A stretch of DNA of 64,000 bases. Source: Paenibacillus sp. FSL K6-3182 (GTDB lineage Bacteria; Bacillota; Bacilli; Paenibacillales; Paenibacillaceae). The position numbers were made by a program, and so were the translations under genes. Below the pieces are notes generated by a model, which did no database searches, was not told the DNA's origin, and saw only the letters and a program-made list of their open reading frames with translations. Below, piece by piece: positions 17,660-26,045 of the stretch. The stretch spans positions 3,467,501-3,531,500 of the forward strand of contig NZ_CP150265.1 of the NCBI RefSeq assembly GCF_037976325.1. The letters are read 5' to 3'. Every line of letters starts with the position of its first letter. Position 1 is the stretch's first letter.

Positions 17660-18753
17660 TGACGACGAGCAGCATGAGAAAGAACATAGCCGAGCAAGCG
17701 ATTGCTTTCCTAGGTGAAGCGTATTATGAGCTTGGAAAAACCGAAGAAGAAGCGAAGCGGCGAATTGAAGAAGTGCTGAAGCAATTAGAGGATACTGGTT
17801 ATTATACACATACGTATGAAGAGCTAAGGCATGGTGCAAAGATGGCGTGGCGGAACAATAACCGCTGTATCGGTCGATTGTTTTGGCAGACGCTGGAAGT
17901 ATTCGACGCACGCGATATATTGGATGAGCTAGATGCCGCAAAACGAATCTTCCAACATATGAGCTATGCAACAAATGGAGGCAGGATTAGGCCAGCTATT
18001 ACGATTTTTCCTGCCAGCCACTCCCAAAATAACATAAGAATTTGGAATCATCAGCTCGTACGTTATGCAGGTTACCGCGAGGGGGAAGTTATTATTGGCG
18101 ATCCTGCCTCCGCAGCCTTTACAGCTGTTTGTGAGAAGCTTGGCTGGAGTGGTGAAGGTACTCGATTTGACGTGCTTCCGCTAGTCATTTCGCTTTCAGG
18201 GAAATCGCCTAAATGGTATGAGCTGCCTAAAGAGAACGTGCTTGAGGTTGCTTTGACGCATCCTGAAAATCAGGAGTTCGAGCAGCTCGCATTGCAGTGG
18301 TACGCCGTTCCTTTTATATCCGATATGGAGCTTGAAATTGGTGGAATCATGTATAAGGCTGCTCCTTTTAATGGATGGTACATGGGTACAGAAATCGGAG
18401 CGAGAAACCTATCAGACACCAGTCGCTATAATCAGCTACCGAGTGTTGCAAAACTTTTTCAATTTGATATGTCAACGAATACTTCGTTATGGAAGGACCG
18501 TGCTTTAACGGAGCTAAATGTAGCTGTACTGCATTCATTCAAAAAGCAGGGCGTCAGCATTGTTGACCATCATACAGCATCGGAGCAGTTTCTACGTTTT
18601 GAGAAGCAAGAGCAGGAGCAGGGGAGAGCAGTGACCGGTCGTTGGTCATGGCTAATTCCGCCTATGTCACCCGCTACAACAGGCATATGGCATCGCAGCT
18701 TTGATGATACGGAACGAACGCCTGCATATCGAGCGCAAGCTGTTCCATATTAA
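17659..18753 (+). CDS. nos: Bacterial nitric oxide synthase oxygenase
   Basis: Oxygenase-only NO synthase that oxidises L-arginine to NO and citrulline using heme and a pterin, with electrons from unrelated reductases. The 364-residue length is typical of bacterial NOS, with no N-terminal hook and no fused reductase. The proximal heme ligand is C70 in the motif WRNNNRCIGR. Arginine-site residues appear in FNGWYMGTEIGARNL, and the C-terminal pterin region in WSWLIPPMSP. The ATG overlaps the upstream EcsC-family stop by one base, with GAGG at about 11 nt as a weak site, fitting translational coupling. A terminator follows at 18782. Confidence 0.95.
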   Translation: MTTSSMRKNIAEQAIAFLGEAYYELGKTEEEAKRRIEEVLKQLEDTGYYTHTYEELRHGAKMAWRNNNRCIGRLFWQTLEVFDARDILDELDAAKRIFQHMSYATNGGRIRPAITIFPASHSQNNIRIWNHQLVRYAGYREGEVIIGDPASAAFTAVCEKLGWSGEGTRFDVLPLVISLSGKSPKWYELPKENVLEVALTHPENQEFEQLALQWYAVPFISDMELEIGGIMYKAAPFNGWYMGTEIGARNLSDTSRYNQLPSVAKLFQFDMSTNTSLWKDRALTELNVAVLHSFKKQGVSIVDHHTASEQFLRFEKQEQEQGRAVTGRWSWLIPPMSPATTGIWHRSFDDTERTPAYRAQAVPY

Positions 18754-18781
18754 ACAAATAATGTGTTAAATGTAGTAAGAT

Positions 18782-18832
18782 AAATAGAGGAATGTTAGTA
18801 CATGAATTGGGCTAATCTCCTCTATTTTTTTA
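18782..18832 (+). terminator. Probable terminator of the modB-ecsC-nos unit
   Basis: AAATAGAGGA at 18782-18791 pairs with TCCTCTATTT at 18818-18827, with a 26-nt loop and a T-rich tail. Confidence 0.6.
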
Positions 18833-18872
18833 TTTTAAGCATGTGAGGTTGAATTTTGAGATGAACTGGCTT

Positions 18873-18901
18873 TTGCAGAGAAAATTATGAATGCCTAATT
18901 G
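18873..18901 (+). promoter_or_regulatory. Candidate sigma-A promoter of the VOC gene
   Basis: TTGCAG at 18873-18878 and TAATTG at 18896-18901 with 17-bp spacing, 36 bp before the start codon. Confidence 0.4.
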
Positions 18902-18937
18902 TTTTAATAGGAGACTAAAAAAATAGGGAGGCTCTTT

Positions 18938-19312
18938 ATGGGTAAATTTATTAGTCATGTACAGATTCCAGTGAAAAACTTGGAGGAAGCAGCTTCATGG
19001 TATATTACCAATCTCGATTGTACGTTACATGCTAATTTCGGTGAATTTGCTATTATAGGCTTTAAGGAAGATAAAACGCATATCTTTTTGTGGCAGTCTT
19101 CAGATAAGGAAACATCAACGTTTACAGTTAACGGCGAACCGTTTCCGAGCATCGGTTTTCAGGTAGAGGATATGGATGAGCTTTGCAGAAAGCTATTTGA
19201 AGCTGGCGTTAAGGTACACGGTGACCCACAAGCACCGTCAGGAGAAGAAGGAAGAAGGTTTTTGAAATTTTTTGATCCTGATGGCAATATGTTGGTCGCA
19301 CATACCATATAG
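18938..19312 (+). CDS. VOC (glyoxalase/bleomycin resistance) superfamily protein
   Basis: A 124-residue single VOC-fold protein. It starts with the typical beta strand HVQIPVKNLEEAASWYITNL, has a central IGFQVEDMDELCRKLFEAGVKV segment, and ends FFDPDGNMLVAHTI, the usual position of a metal-binding Glu/His here occupied by N-x-x. Members include lyases, dioxygenases and drug-binding proteins; the substrate cannot be told from sequence. The ATG has GGGAGG upstream. A terminator follows at 19396, so it is probably monocistronic. Confidence 0.82.
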   Translation: MGKFISHVQIPVKNLEEAASWYITNLDCTLHANFGEFAIIGFKEDKTHIFLWQSSDKETSTFTVNGEPFPSIGFQVEDMDELCRKLFEAGVKVHGDPQAPSGEEGRRFLKFFDPDGNMLVAHTI

Positions 19313-19395
19313 GAATGTTAATTTTGGTAAACTGTAATCAACTGATAGACTTTTATTAGCTGACGTTAAATGATATTTGAATCATACATTTGGAT

Positions 19396-19424
19396 GAGCA
19401 GGCGCTAATCAGCCTGCTCTTTTT
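19396..19424 (+). terminator. Rho-independent terminator after the VOC gene
   Basis: GAGCAGGC at 19396-19403 pairs with GCCTGCTC at 19412-19419, followed by TTTTT. Confidence 0.8.
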
Positions 19425-19570
19425 ATTGGCTATAACGATTTCTACTAAAAGCTTTCATCTAGCGAATCTTAGCAGGAGATCCTCAATAATCAAGCAACAT
19501 AAAATTATTAACATACGTCGAAGTAGATGTGTGTACTTTTAATTTGAATGTTAGAGAGGCAGGGGTTCTT

Positions 19571-20053
19571 GTGCAAAAGTTTGTCTGCTTGGTATTGTTT
19601 ATTGCGGTTTGTATATCTGGTTGTTCCACAAAGTCTGATTCCGCAGCATCAGACCGAACTACCGAAAATACTGTAGTTGAAGAAAATTTGCCATTGGCAC
19701 AATTGCCAGTGAATGAAATAAAGGAAATTGTTATCATAGAACCTGATGGCATAGATTTAGAGCCAATGCCTAAACCATTAGCGACTCTTACCGAGAAAAA
19801 CGAATTTCAAGCATTCTCAGATGCAATAAAAGATGCGGTTAGAGCTACAGGGGAGGTTGTTGCTATCGGACCGAACTATGACATTGTCATAAAATATTCG
19901 TTTTCAGAGCAACGTTTTCGATACTGGAATAGCAAACCTCTAAAAATGATTACAGATCTTGAAGTACAAAAGTCATATTTCTTAAGTGAAGAAGCGATCA
20001 ATCAAATTGATGAGTTAATCAACAAGCGGCTGACAAACGGTGTAAAGGATTAG
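19571..20053 (+). CDS. Predicted lipoprotein of unknown function
   Basis: A 160-residue predicted lipoprotein. Starting at GTG 19571 gives a short signal peptide whose lipobox ISGC places the lipidated Cys at residue 18; upstream in-frame codons back to 19529 would spoil that signal. AGGGG sits 5 nt upstream. The mature part has an acidic stretch and a compact domain of about 100 residues with alternating strands and a C-terminal helix (EEAINQIDELINKRL). I do not recognise the family. It is AT-richer than the operons on either side, like the next gene. Confidence 0.62.
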   Translation: MQKFVCLVLFIAVCISGCSTKSDSAASDRTTENTVVEENLPLAQLPVNEIKEIVIIEPDGIDLEPMPKPLATLTEKNEFQAFSDAIKDAVRATGEVVAIGPNYDIVIKYSFSEQRFRYWNSKPLKMITDLEVQKSYFLSEEAINQIDELINKRLTNGVKD

Positions 20054-20167
20054 GTTAACAAACTGAACGAGGCAGCCGTTAGGGTGACAGCTTTCCCGTG
20101 CTACTTTGAGGTTTAGTTCGATTTATTTTAAAGGGAAGATGGAGGCATTACAAAGGTGAGGAAAAAT

Positions 20168-20662
20168 ATGAATATCGTACTAATCGGTATGTCAGGAGCG
20201 GGTAAAAGCACTTTAGGTGTGCTGCTTGCAAAAGCTTTAGGAATGGATTTTATCGATACAGATCTTGTTATTCAACAACAAGAAGGTAGGTTGCTGCAAG
20301 AAATAATTGATCATGATGGTATCGACAAATTTATGGAAATCGAAGAGAAAATAGTTTCTGAATTGAAACTGAAAAACTGTGTTATTTCTACAGGTGGAAG
20401 TGTTATCTATTCAAATAAAGCTATGAATGCCTTGAAACAGGTTGGGCATATCGTTTATTTGCATGTCCCATATGAAGAGATTCAAAGGCGGCTCATAAAC
20501 ATAACAACTAGAGGGATTGTAATGAAGAAAGGAAATAGCCTGAAGGACGTTTATGAGGAAAGAGTGCCGCTATACATGAAGTATAGTGATAAAACTTTTG
20601 ATTGCTTAAATAAGGATATCGAACATTGTGTTAGTGAAATTATAGAGAGCATGAAGAAATAA
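20168..20662 (+). CDS. Shikimate kinase-like protein
   Basis: A 164-residue P-loop kinase of the shikimate/gluconate kinase type, expected to phosphorylate shikimate at the 3-hydroxyl. Walker A GMSGAGKST is at residues 6-14, the DTD motif (FIDTDLVIQ) near 31-39 and the GG motif VISTGGSVI near 73-81 bind shikimate in AroK. The adenine-binding ERVPLYMKYSD segment is also present. ATG 20168 is preceded by AAAGGTGAGG at 20152-20161, so the in-frame GTG 20156 that overlaps this site is less likely. It is an isolated gene with no other aro genes near, so it may be a second copy or act on another substrate. Confidence 0.75.
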   Translation: MNIVLIGMSGAGKSTLGVLLAKALGMDFIDTDLVIQQQEGRLLQEIIDHDGIDKFMEIEEKIVSELKLKNCVISTGGSVIYSNKAMNALKQVGHIVYLHVPYEEIQRRLINITTRGIVMKKGNSLKDVYEERVPLYMKYSDKTFDCLNKDIEHCVSEIIESMKK

Positions 20663-20791
20663 AGGAGCGAAATAGCGCACCTAATGTTTAACATGTATTA
20701 CATAATTACTCGTGTAAGGGGAGTAGAAACAGCTTGAGGCCGTACGGGAGAATAATATTCATCTCATTTCGGGCCATGCTGAAGATGATTG

Positions 20792-21718
20792 CTAAATCGT
20801 ATTTTTAAGCTCTTTCGCCTGCATATCCAGCTGTCGCGCCGCTTCCCCGATGCTCATGAATTCATCGACAGCCCGTTGAATGCGCAGCTGGCTTTCCGCA
20901 ACAACCTCTTGTGAGAGTTTGGTGCCGTTTACGACCTCTTGAACATGGTTTACGATATCTTCTACATACCCATTTACTTCTTTGGTTGCTTCCTGGACTT
21001 GACCAGCCAGCTTGCGCACCTCTATCGCGACCACATTGAAGCCCCGGCCATGCTCACCGGCATGTGCAGCTTCGATTGCCGCATTTAAAGACAAAATATT
21101 CGTTTGCGACGCAATATCGCGGATGGTACGAACGATTTTACGAATGAAGCTTGTTTGTTGTTCCAGAAGGTGAAGGACAGTCATATTATCGCTTGCACCT
21201 ACAGCCACTCTTTCAATTGCTGCTTCCACTTCTTGGCTGTGTGATATCCCTTCTTGGGCACGGCTAAGCAGCTCCTCGGACATTTTTAGCAAATTTTCTG
21301 TCATCTGAGAAGTAGCCTGTTCGCGGGCATTAATATCGGTTGCCATTTTTAAAATCGCAATAACACGGCCTTCTTCATCTCTGACCGGCATGTAAGTGGC
21401 CTCCAGCCAGATTGCATTTCCGGTTTTTGTAATCCGCAAAATTTTATTCTGAAAGGGTAGTCCATTTCGCAAGTCTTCCCAGAGTTTGGCATACGCAGTG
21501 CTATTCACAAATTGTGGCGAACAAAATTGCTTATGCAGCATGCCTGGCATCTCTGAGGAGTGATATCCCATGGCTTGCGCAAAATTTTCGTTTGCCCATA
21601 AAACCTTCCCTTGAATATCGAATTCGATCATGGCGAGCGACTGCTCAATAGCTGTAAGAACAGCTCGCTTGTCCAATACCTGGGTAGTCATATGTAGCAT
21701 GGTGTTACGTTCTGTCAT
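20792..21718 (-). CDS. Soluble PAS domain methyl-accepting chemotaxis-type protein
   Basis: A cytoplasmic sensor of 308 residues without membrane segments. Residues about 12-130 form a PAS domain plus PAC motif ([12 protein letters not shown]). After a helical linker comes a short chemoreceptor signalling domain whose hairpin tip ([20 protein letters not shown]) and EVRKLA segment are intact, so it should be able to engage CheA/CheW. The first in-frame ATG is at 21736, but AAGGAG (complement of 21728-21733) lies between it and ATG 21718, so I start at 21718. It is transcribed away from the next gene from a good promoter at 21778-21806. The ligand or cofactor of the PAS domain is unknown. Confidence 0.85.
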   Translation of the reverse strand: MTERNTMLHMTTQVLDKRAVLTAIEQSLAMIEFDIQGKVLWANENFAQAMGYHSSEMPGMLHKQFCSPQFVNSTAYAKLWEDLRNGLPFQNKILRITKTGNAIWLEATYMPVRDEEGRVIAILKMATDINAREQATSQMTENLLKMSEELLSRAQEGISHSQEVEAAIERVAVGASDNMTVLHLLEQQTSFIRKIVRTIRDIASQTNILSLNAAIEAAHAGEHGRGFNVVAIEVRKLAGQVQEATKEVNGYVEDIVNHVQEVVNGTKLSQEVVAESQLRIQRAVDEFMSIGEAARQLDMQAKELKNTI

Positions 21719-21777
21719 GTCGAGATTCTCCTTCATTCGTTCGAATGCTTATAGTAAGCAAAAATAGCCTTCACAAC

Positions 21778-21806
21778 ATTCTACAAACATTGTACATGTT
21801 GTGCAA
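21778..21806 (-). promoter_or_regulatory. Sigma-A promoter with operator-like repeat in the spacer
   Basis: On the minus strand TTGCAC (21806-21801) and TAGAAT (21783-21778) are 17 bp apart, giving a leader of about 50 nt to the chemoreceptor gene. The spacer 21786-21800 is itself an inverted repeat, AACAT-N5-ATGTT. Confidence 0.6.
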
Positions 21807-21968
21807 GATATTATTATCAAGGGTTTGAAATACACTTGGAACATGTTTGAAATTCTATCAAATTCAGTTGAGAGATTAATGTGATTGGTTCTCTCATCTA
21901 ATGTCGCGAAGAGGCGAGATATGCTATTCTAAGTAGATGACATCAGCTTGTTTGGAGGAATTATAAAC

Positions 21969-23117
21969 GTGGATTTTAATATGCAATATTTATCCTTTTT
22001 CGTTATTCATACCGATGGTGAAGAGAGTGCCACATCATCAGGAAAACGGTTTAAACATTATCAGACATTAGAAGAGGACACATATGAAGATAGTGAAATT
22101 CAAAGGTTTTTGGATGATGAATTTAAACGGATCGTCAAAAGAAAAGTAGAGCGCAATCCTAACTCAGCAGGCGCGCCAACGAAGATTGGACGATTTATGG
22201 TTGAGCCCGGTTATGAACTCGGCAGCAATCAGAACTACAATTTATTTCAGCGGCTGCGTGACGCGGATTCCAAGGAGCGCTTTATCGGCATTGCCGACGA
22301 GCTCGTTCGAATCTACATGGATACGAGTGCAGTAAGGGGAGGCGCATTTATTATTGCGTTATCCAAGCTTAATACGTATTTCGATGAGCCGTTTTTATTT
22401 TTGCTGAAATGTGATTTTGAGCCTAAGATTGCTCGTATTTCGGATGAAAAAAGCTTAATCTCCCAGGTGGAGATGGCGATATCTGCTCGCAGCATCAAAT
22501 CGATTCAGTATCCGCATATGCCGGAGGAGGGCATGCTAGAGCATTGGGAGCTAAAAATTCATCAGGCGTCGCACGCTCGATATTTTGAAGATTTCTTAAA
22601 ATATGTTTCTTATGAGAAGCCTTTACCTGAGGTCATGGGTGAGCAAGTGGTGGAGATGGTTCATCAATATATTGCGGATAAGTGGCAAGAGGATGAAAGC
22701 TCGGAGCGCCGCGAGGAAGAAAATGCGGTTGAGGTGTGGGCGGCAAGTGAGAAGCGCGACCTTCAGGAGTGGTGGACGCCGGAGCAGGTAGAAGTTGCAG
22801 CAGCGGCATTAGTTGAGCAGAAGCCGGATTTACCTTTTACATTTAAACTAGGCGACGTTACAGTAAAAGGACTGCTTGCTGACTTTGGCGACAGCATCCA
22901 TTTTGCCAAGCATAACGGACGTTACGTCGTCGTAATTGAAGGGGATTCCTTCCAATTCGATAAAGGCATGTCGCCGGTTGAGCTCGTACAGCCGCTTGAT
23001 CTGGTTGATGTTATGCCTCGTATCGGAAGCAAGAAGCCTACTGAGGATGCGGATTCCGGATATAGCTACACCCCTGCTGGAGAAGGCACAGGCAATAACG
23101 ATGATGTTCCATGGTAA
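21969..23117 (+). CDS. DUF3900-like protein of unknown function
   Basis: A soluble protein of about 382 residues. It resembles the DUF3900 group seen in Bacillales, though I hold that assignment loosely. The N-terminal 250 residues look like a mixed alpha/beta domain with a strongly charged segment early on, and a short acidic linker (DESSERREEENAVEVW) leads to a C-terminal beta-rich region that ends in a low-complexity Gly/Thr/Asp tail. GTG 21969 has GGAGG at 21954-21958, 10 nt upstream; in-frame ATG 21948 precedes that site. It is followed closely by the Lin0512 gene on the same strand. Confidence 0.65.
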   Translation: MDFNMQYLSFFVIHTDGEESATSSGKRFKHYQTLEEDTYEDSEIQRFLDDEFKRIVKRKVERNPNSAGAPTKIGRFMVEPGYELGSNQNYNLFQRLRDADSKERFIGIADELVRIYMDTSAVRGGAFIIALSKLNTYFDEPFLFLLKCDFEPKIARISDEKSLISQVEMAISARSIKSIQYPHMPEEGMLEHWELKIHQASHARYFEDFLKYVSYEKPLPEVMGEQVVEMVHQYIADKWQEDESSERREEENAVEVWAASEKRDLQEWWTPEQVEVAAAALVEQKPDLPFTFKLGDVTVKGLLADFGDSIHFAKHNGRYVVVIEGDSFQFDKGMSPVELVQPLDLVDVMPRIGSKKPTEDADSGYSYTPAGEGTGNNDDVPW

Positions 23118-23164
23118 GTCATCTAGTACGTATGAAATTTCACTTTGAAGGAGAGGATATTTAA

Positions 23165-23524
23165 GTGGACAACTTATTTTTTATAGAAATAGGCATGGGA
23201 TGCGATCTACACGGTCAAAATATTACAAAGGCATCGGTGCGCGCGGTACAAAACGCGATTCATCATAACTCGATGCCCGGACTGCGATCCGTACTGCCAG
23301 GAGGAACGCTTGATAACATGAAGGTGCGGGTAAGGCTTGCACTTCCTTGTGATCATGAGCTTCTTGACGTTGAGCAGGTAAAAGCAGTGCTGCCGTATGG
23401 ACAAGTGACTGTAGAAGTCATACACGGCGGCATGCTGACGACTAGCGGTGTAGTACTGCCGGACAAAGATGATAAAAACGATTTGATTTACATCGTTAAT
23501 GCATCGGTTGAGGTGGGCTACTAG
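23165..23524 (+). CDS. Lin0512 family protein
   Basis: A 119-residue protein matching the Lin0512/TIGR02058 family of small conserved proteins. The pattern IEIGMGCDLHGQN near the N-terminus, ASVRAVQNAIHHNSMPG in the middle, and the C-terminal IVNASVEVGY are family hallmarks. The conserved His and Asp/Cys residues hint at metal or ligand binding, but the function is not known. The start has GGAGAGGAT upstream. It lies between the DUF3900-like gene and the CorC-type transporter, and the three may form one transcript. Confidence 0.85.
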   Translation: MDNLFFIEIGMGCDLHGQNITKASVRAVQNAIHHNSMPGLRSVLPGGTLDNMKVRVRLALPCDHELLDVEQVKAVLPYGQVTVEVIHGGMLTTSGVVLPDKDDKNDLIYIVNASVEVGY

Positions 23525-23554
23525 TAGCATCTCCATTGCAAAAGGGAGAAGACG

Positions 23555-24868
23555 ATGGTTTTAAAGCTTGCACTATTCGTATTATTGCTTGTATTTACAG
23601 CTTTTTTTGTCGCGACTGAATTTGCAATTATTCGTATGCGATCAAGCCGCGTCAATCAGATGGTAGCAGAGGGCATGAAAAATGCTAGAGCGGTTGAGCA
23701 GGTAACGAGCAAGCTGGACGGTTATTTATCTGCCTGCCAGCTCGGCATTACGATTACAGCGCTTGGCCTCGGATGGTTGGGAGAACCAACGATTGAGCTT
23801 ATATTGCACCCTTTATTTGATCGGATACATATCGAGGGCGAGCTAAGCTCGGTGCTTTCGTTTGTCATTTCCTTCATCATTGTAACGTACTTGCATGTCG
23901 TGCTAGGAGAACTTGCTCCCAAAACGTTAGCCATCATTAAATCGGAAGAAGTCAGTCAGTTTACAGCTCCGATTATCATCGTTTTTTATAAAGTGATGTA
24001 TCCGTTTATTTGGCTTCTCAACGGATCTGCGAACTCCTTGGTAAGATTGCTGGGCTTAAAGCCAGCGAATGAGCATGAGGCTCATTCTGAAGAAGAAATT
24101 CGCATCATTTTGTCGGAAAGCTATGAGAGCGGAAAAATTAATAAAAGTGAGTATGGCTATGTCAACCGGATTTTTGCGTTTGATGAGCGGCTTGCAAGAG
24201 AAATTATGGTTCCTCGGACGGATATGGCCTGTTTGTATGTAGAACATACTCGCGAGGAGAACCTCGAAATTATAATAAGAGAGCAATACACACGTTTCCC
24301 TGTAGCCAAAGGAAGCAAAGACAATATCATTGGGATCTTAAATACAAAGCAATTTTTTCTCCGCTATGAAACAAACCGAGATATCGACGTAACATCTCTG
24401 CTTCAGCCCGTTATGTCGGTTCCTGAAGTCATGCCGATCAATAAGCTGCTCCGCAAAATGCAGCAGGAACGCGTTCAAATTGCAATTCTGTTGGACGAGT
24501 ATGGTGGAACGGCGGGGCTCATCACTATCGAAGACATCATAGAAGAAATTGTAGGGGAAATCCGTGATGAGTTCGATGAGGATGAAGTGAAAGAAATCGA
24601 ATATATTGAGCAGCAGCGTTATTTGGTTAACGGCAAGGCACTGATTAGTGATTGGAATGAGATTGCTGGAACTGATCTTGAAAGTGAAGAAGTAGATTCT
24701 GTAGGCGGTTGGCTCTTTAATCAGAAGCCCGAGCTTCCTATCGGAGAGCCGTGGACCTATGGGAATATGACCTTTATTATTCGTGAACGTGACGACAATC
24801 GAATCCGGAAAATCGAAATTCATACCGATTTGATCGAAAATGAAATGGGAACCTACGGACATGCATAG
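23555..24868 (+). CDS. CNNM/HlyC-CorC family transporter with CBS domains
   Basis: A 437-residue membrane protein of the hemolysin C/CorC family, linked to magnesium or cobalt transport. The CNNM (DUF21) transmembrane domain covers about residues 1-190, with the conserved SACQLGITITALGLGWLGEP segment near 59-78 and ELAPKTLAI near 115-124. Two CBS motifs follow at about 215-335 (MVPRTDM marks the first, IAILLDEYGGTAGLITIEDIIEEIVGEI the second), and the C-terminal CorC_HlyC domain spans 350-430. The ATG is preceded by AAGGGAG. Length and order are normal. Confidence 0.92.
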   Translation: MVLKLALFVLLLVFTAFFVATEFAIIRMRSSRVNQMVAEGMKNARAVEQVTSKLDGYLSACQLGITITALGLGWLGEPTIELILHPLFDRIHIEGELSSVLSFVISFIIVTYLHVVLGELAPKTLAIIKSEEVSQFTAPIIIVFYKVMYPFIWLLNGSANSLVRLLGLKPANEHEAHSEEEIRIILSESYESGKINKSEYGYVNRIFAFDERLAREIMVPRTDMACLYVEHTREENLEIIIREQYTRFPVAKGSKDNIIGILNTKQFFLRYETNRDIDVTSLLQPVMSVPEVMPINKLLRKMQQERVQIAILLDEYGGTAGLITIEDIIEEIVGEIRDEFDEDEVKEIEYIEQQRYLVNGKALISDWNEIAGTDLESEEVDSVGGWLFNQKPELPIGEPWTYGNMTFIIRERDDNRIRKIEIHTDLIENEMGTYGHA

Positions 24869-24919
24869 GCTTGTATAGAGTGAGTAATTTTCAGTCTATT
24901 TCTAGGAGGAGATTGGGCG

Positions 24920-25708
24920 TTGGGCGATTTAATTAATGCGATTATTATGGGTATCGTGGAGGGCCTTACTGAGTTTTTACCAGTTTCATCAACGGGTCAC
25001 TTGATTTTAACAGCGGAGCTGTTGAATTTCACAGGTGATCGAGCGAAAACCTTTGAGGTGGTCATTCAATTTGGCGCAGTGCTGGCTGTGCTTGTGTTAT
25101 ACCGAAATCGGTTTGCGAGTTTACTTAATTTCAAGGTAGGCAAAAATTCGGGTTTGAATGCTCTTCACATCATTATTGCAATGGCACCGGCGGGAGCTTG
25201 TGCTGTTTTGCTTCATTCGTTTATAAAAGGCGAGTTGTTCGTTGCTGAGAAGGTGCTGATTGGTCTTGTAGCGGGCGGAATACTGATGATTATCGCCGAC
25301 CGTGTACGAAAGAAGCCAACTGCAGAGGAGCTTGATGACATTACCTACAAGCAGGCCTTTGCTGTTGGATGTTTTCAGATACTCGCATTATGGCCGGGCT
25401 TCTCGCGTTCAGGCTCGACGATATCTGGCGGCATGCTGTTTGGTGTGAGCCAGAAGGCTGCGGCCGAATTTACTTTTTTAGTATCCGTTCCGATTATGGC
25501 TGGAGCGAGCGGAATAGACCTACTTAAAAGCCGAGAGTTTCTCACGATGTCGGATTTGCCTCTGTTTCTAGTTGGACTAATAGCTGCATTTATTGTAGGG
25601 ATGATTGCGGTCGTAACGTTCATAAACATGATGAAAAAAATTAGGCTTTCATGGTTTGCCTATTATCGTTTTGCGCTCGCAGCACTTTTTTATTTTATTA
25701 TTTTATAA
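24920..25708 (+). CDS. uppP: Undecaprenyl-diphosphatase UppP/BacA
   Basis: Integral membrane phosphatase that converts undecaprenyl diphosphate to the monophosphate, recycling the lipid carrier for peptidoglycan; overexpression of this family gives bacitracin resistance. The two active-site motifs are present: [17 protein letters not shown] at residues 14-30 and [11 protein letters not shown] near 157-167. The 262-residue length is typical. The TTG start at 24920 has AGGAGGA at 24904-24910, 9 nt upstream. A terminator lies about 130 bp downstream at 25842. Confidence 0.94.
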   Translation: MGDLINAIIMGIVEGLTEFLPVSSTGHLILTAELLNFTGDRAKTFEVVIQFGAVLAVLVLYRNRFASLLNFKVGKNSGLNALHIIIAMAPAGACAVLLHSFIKGELFVAEKVLIGLVAGGILMIIADRVRKKPTAEELDDITYKQAFAVGCFQILALWPGFSRSGSTISGGMLFGVSQKAAAEFTFLVSVPIMAGASGIDLLKSREFLTMSDLPLFLVGLIAAFIVGMIAVVTFINMMKKIRLSWFAYYRFALAALFYFIIL

Positions 25709-25841
25709 ATGGAGAAAACACTGATTTTCGACAAAATTATCGAGAATGATTTTCAACTACATATAATGTAGCAAAAATTCGCTTGGATCAACTATCATTA
25801 ATTTATATCCAATCGATCATTTTTTCTAATAAATCCAAGAT

Positions 25842-25874
25842 AATCAGGGCAAATTGCCCTGATTTCTTTGTTTT
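25842..25874 (+). terminator. Rho-independent terminator downstream of uppP
   Basis: AATCAGGGC at 25842-25850 pairs with GCCCTGATT at 25856-25864 around a 5-nt loop, followed by a T-rich tail. Confidence 0.8.
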
Positions 25875-25968
25875 GTGGATGAATAACGATCTTTTTCCAT
25901 AAAATTGTAATTTAGGAGCGTGAAATCATCGTTGATGGATTTGTCTGATTATGTTAGGTTAATAATTA

Positions 25969-25989
25969 TTGAAGCACTTTTGAAGCACT
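25969..25989 (+). promoter_or_regulatory. Tandem direct repeat upstream of cysJ, candidate regulator site
   Basis: TTGAAGCACT occurs twice, at 25969-25978 and 25980-25989, with an 11-bp period (one helical turn). It lies about 60 bp before the cysJ start. A LysR-type activator such as CysL or another sulfur regulator could bind here; this is inference. Confidence 0.45.
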
Positions 25990-26045
25990 AATTTTAAGTT
26001 AACTATGAAAACTAATGATGATTTTATGTTTATGAGAGGTGGATA

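Larger units (their letters stand above)
25709..26045 (+). other. Intergenic region uppP-cysJ
   Basis: This AT-rich 337-bp gap holds no credible gene. It contains the uppP-side terminator (25842-25874) and a pair of direct repeats (25969-25989) upstream of cysJ. No T-box or SAM riboswitch secondary structure could be recognised by eye. Confidence 0.6.

Noticed and set aside
24338..24862. 174-codon minus-strand frame inside the CNNM/CorC gene
   Set aside because: Antisense shadow of a conserved gene, with no start signal.
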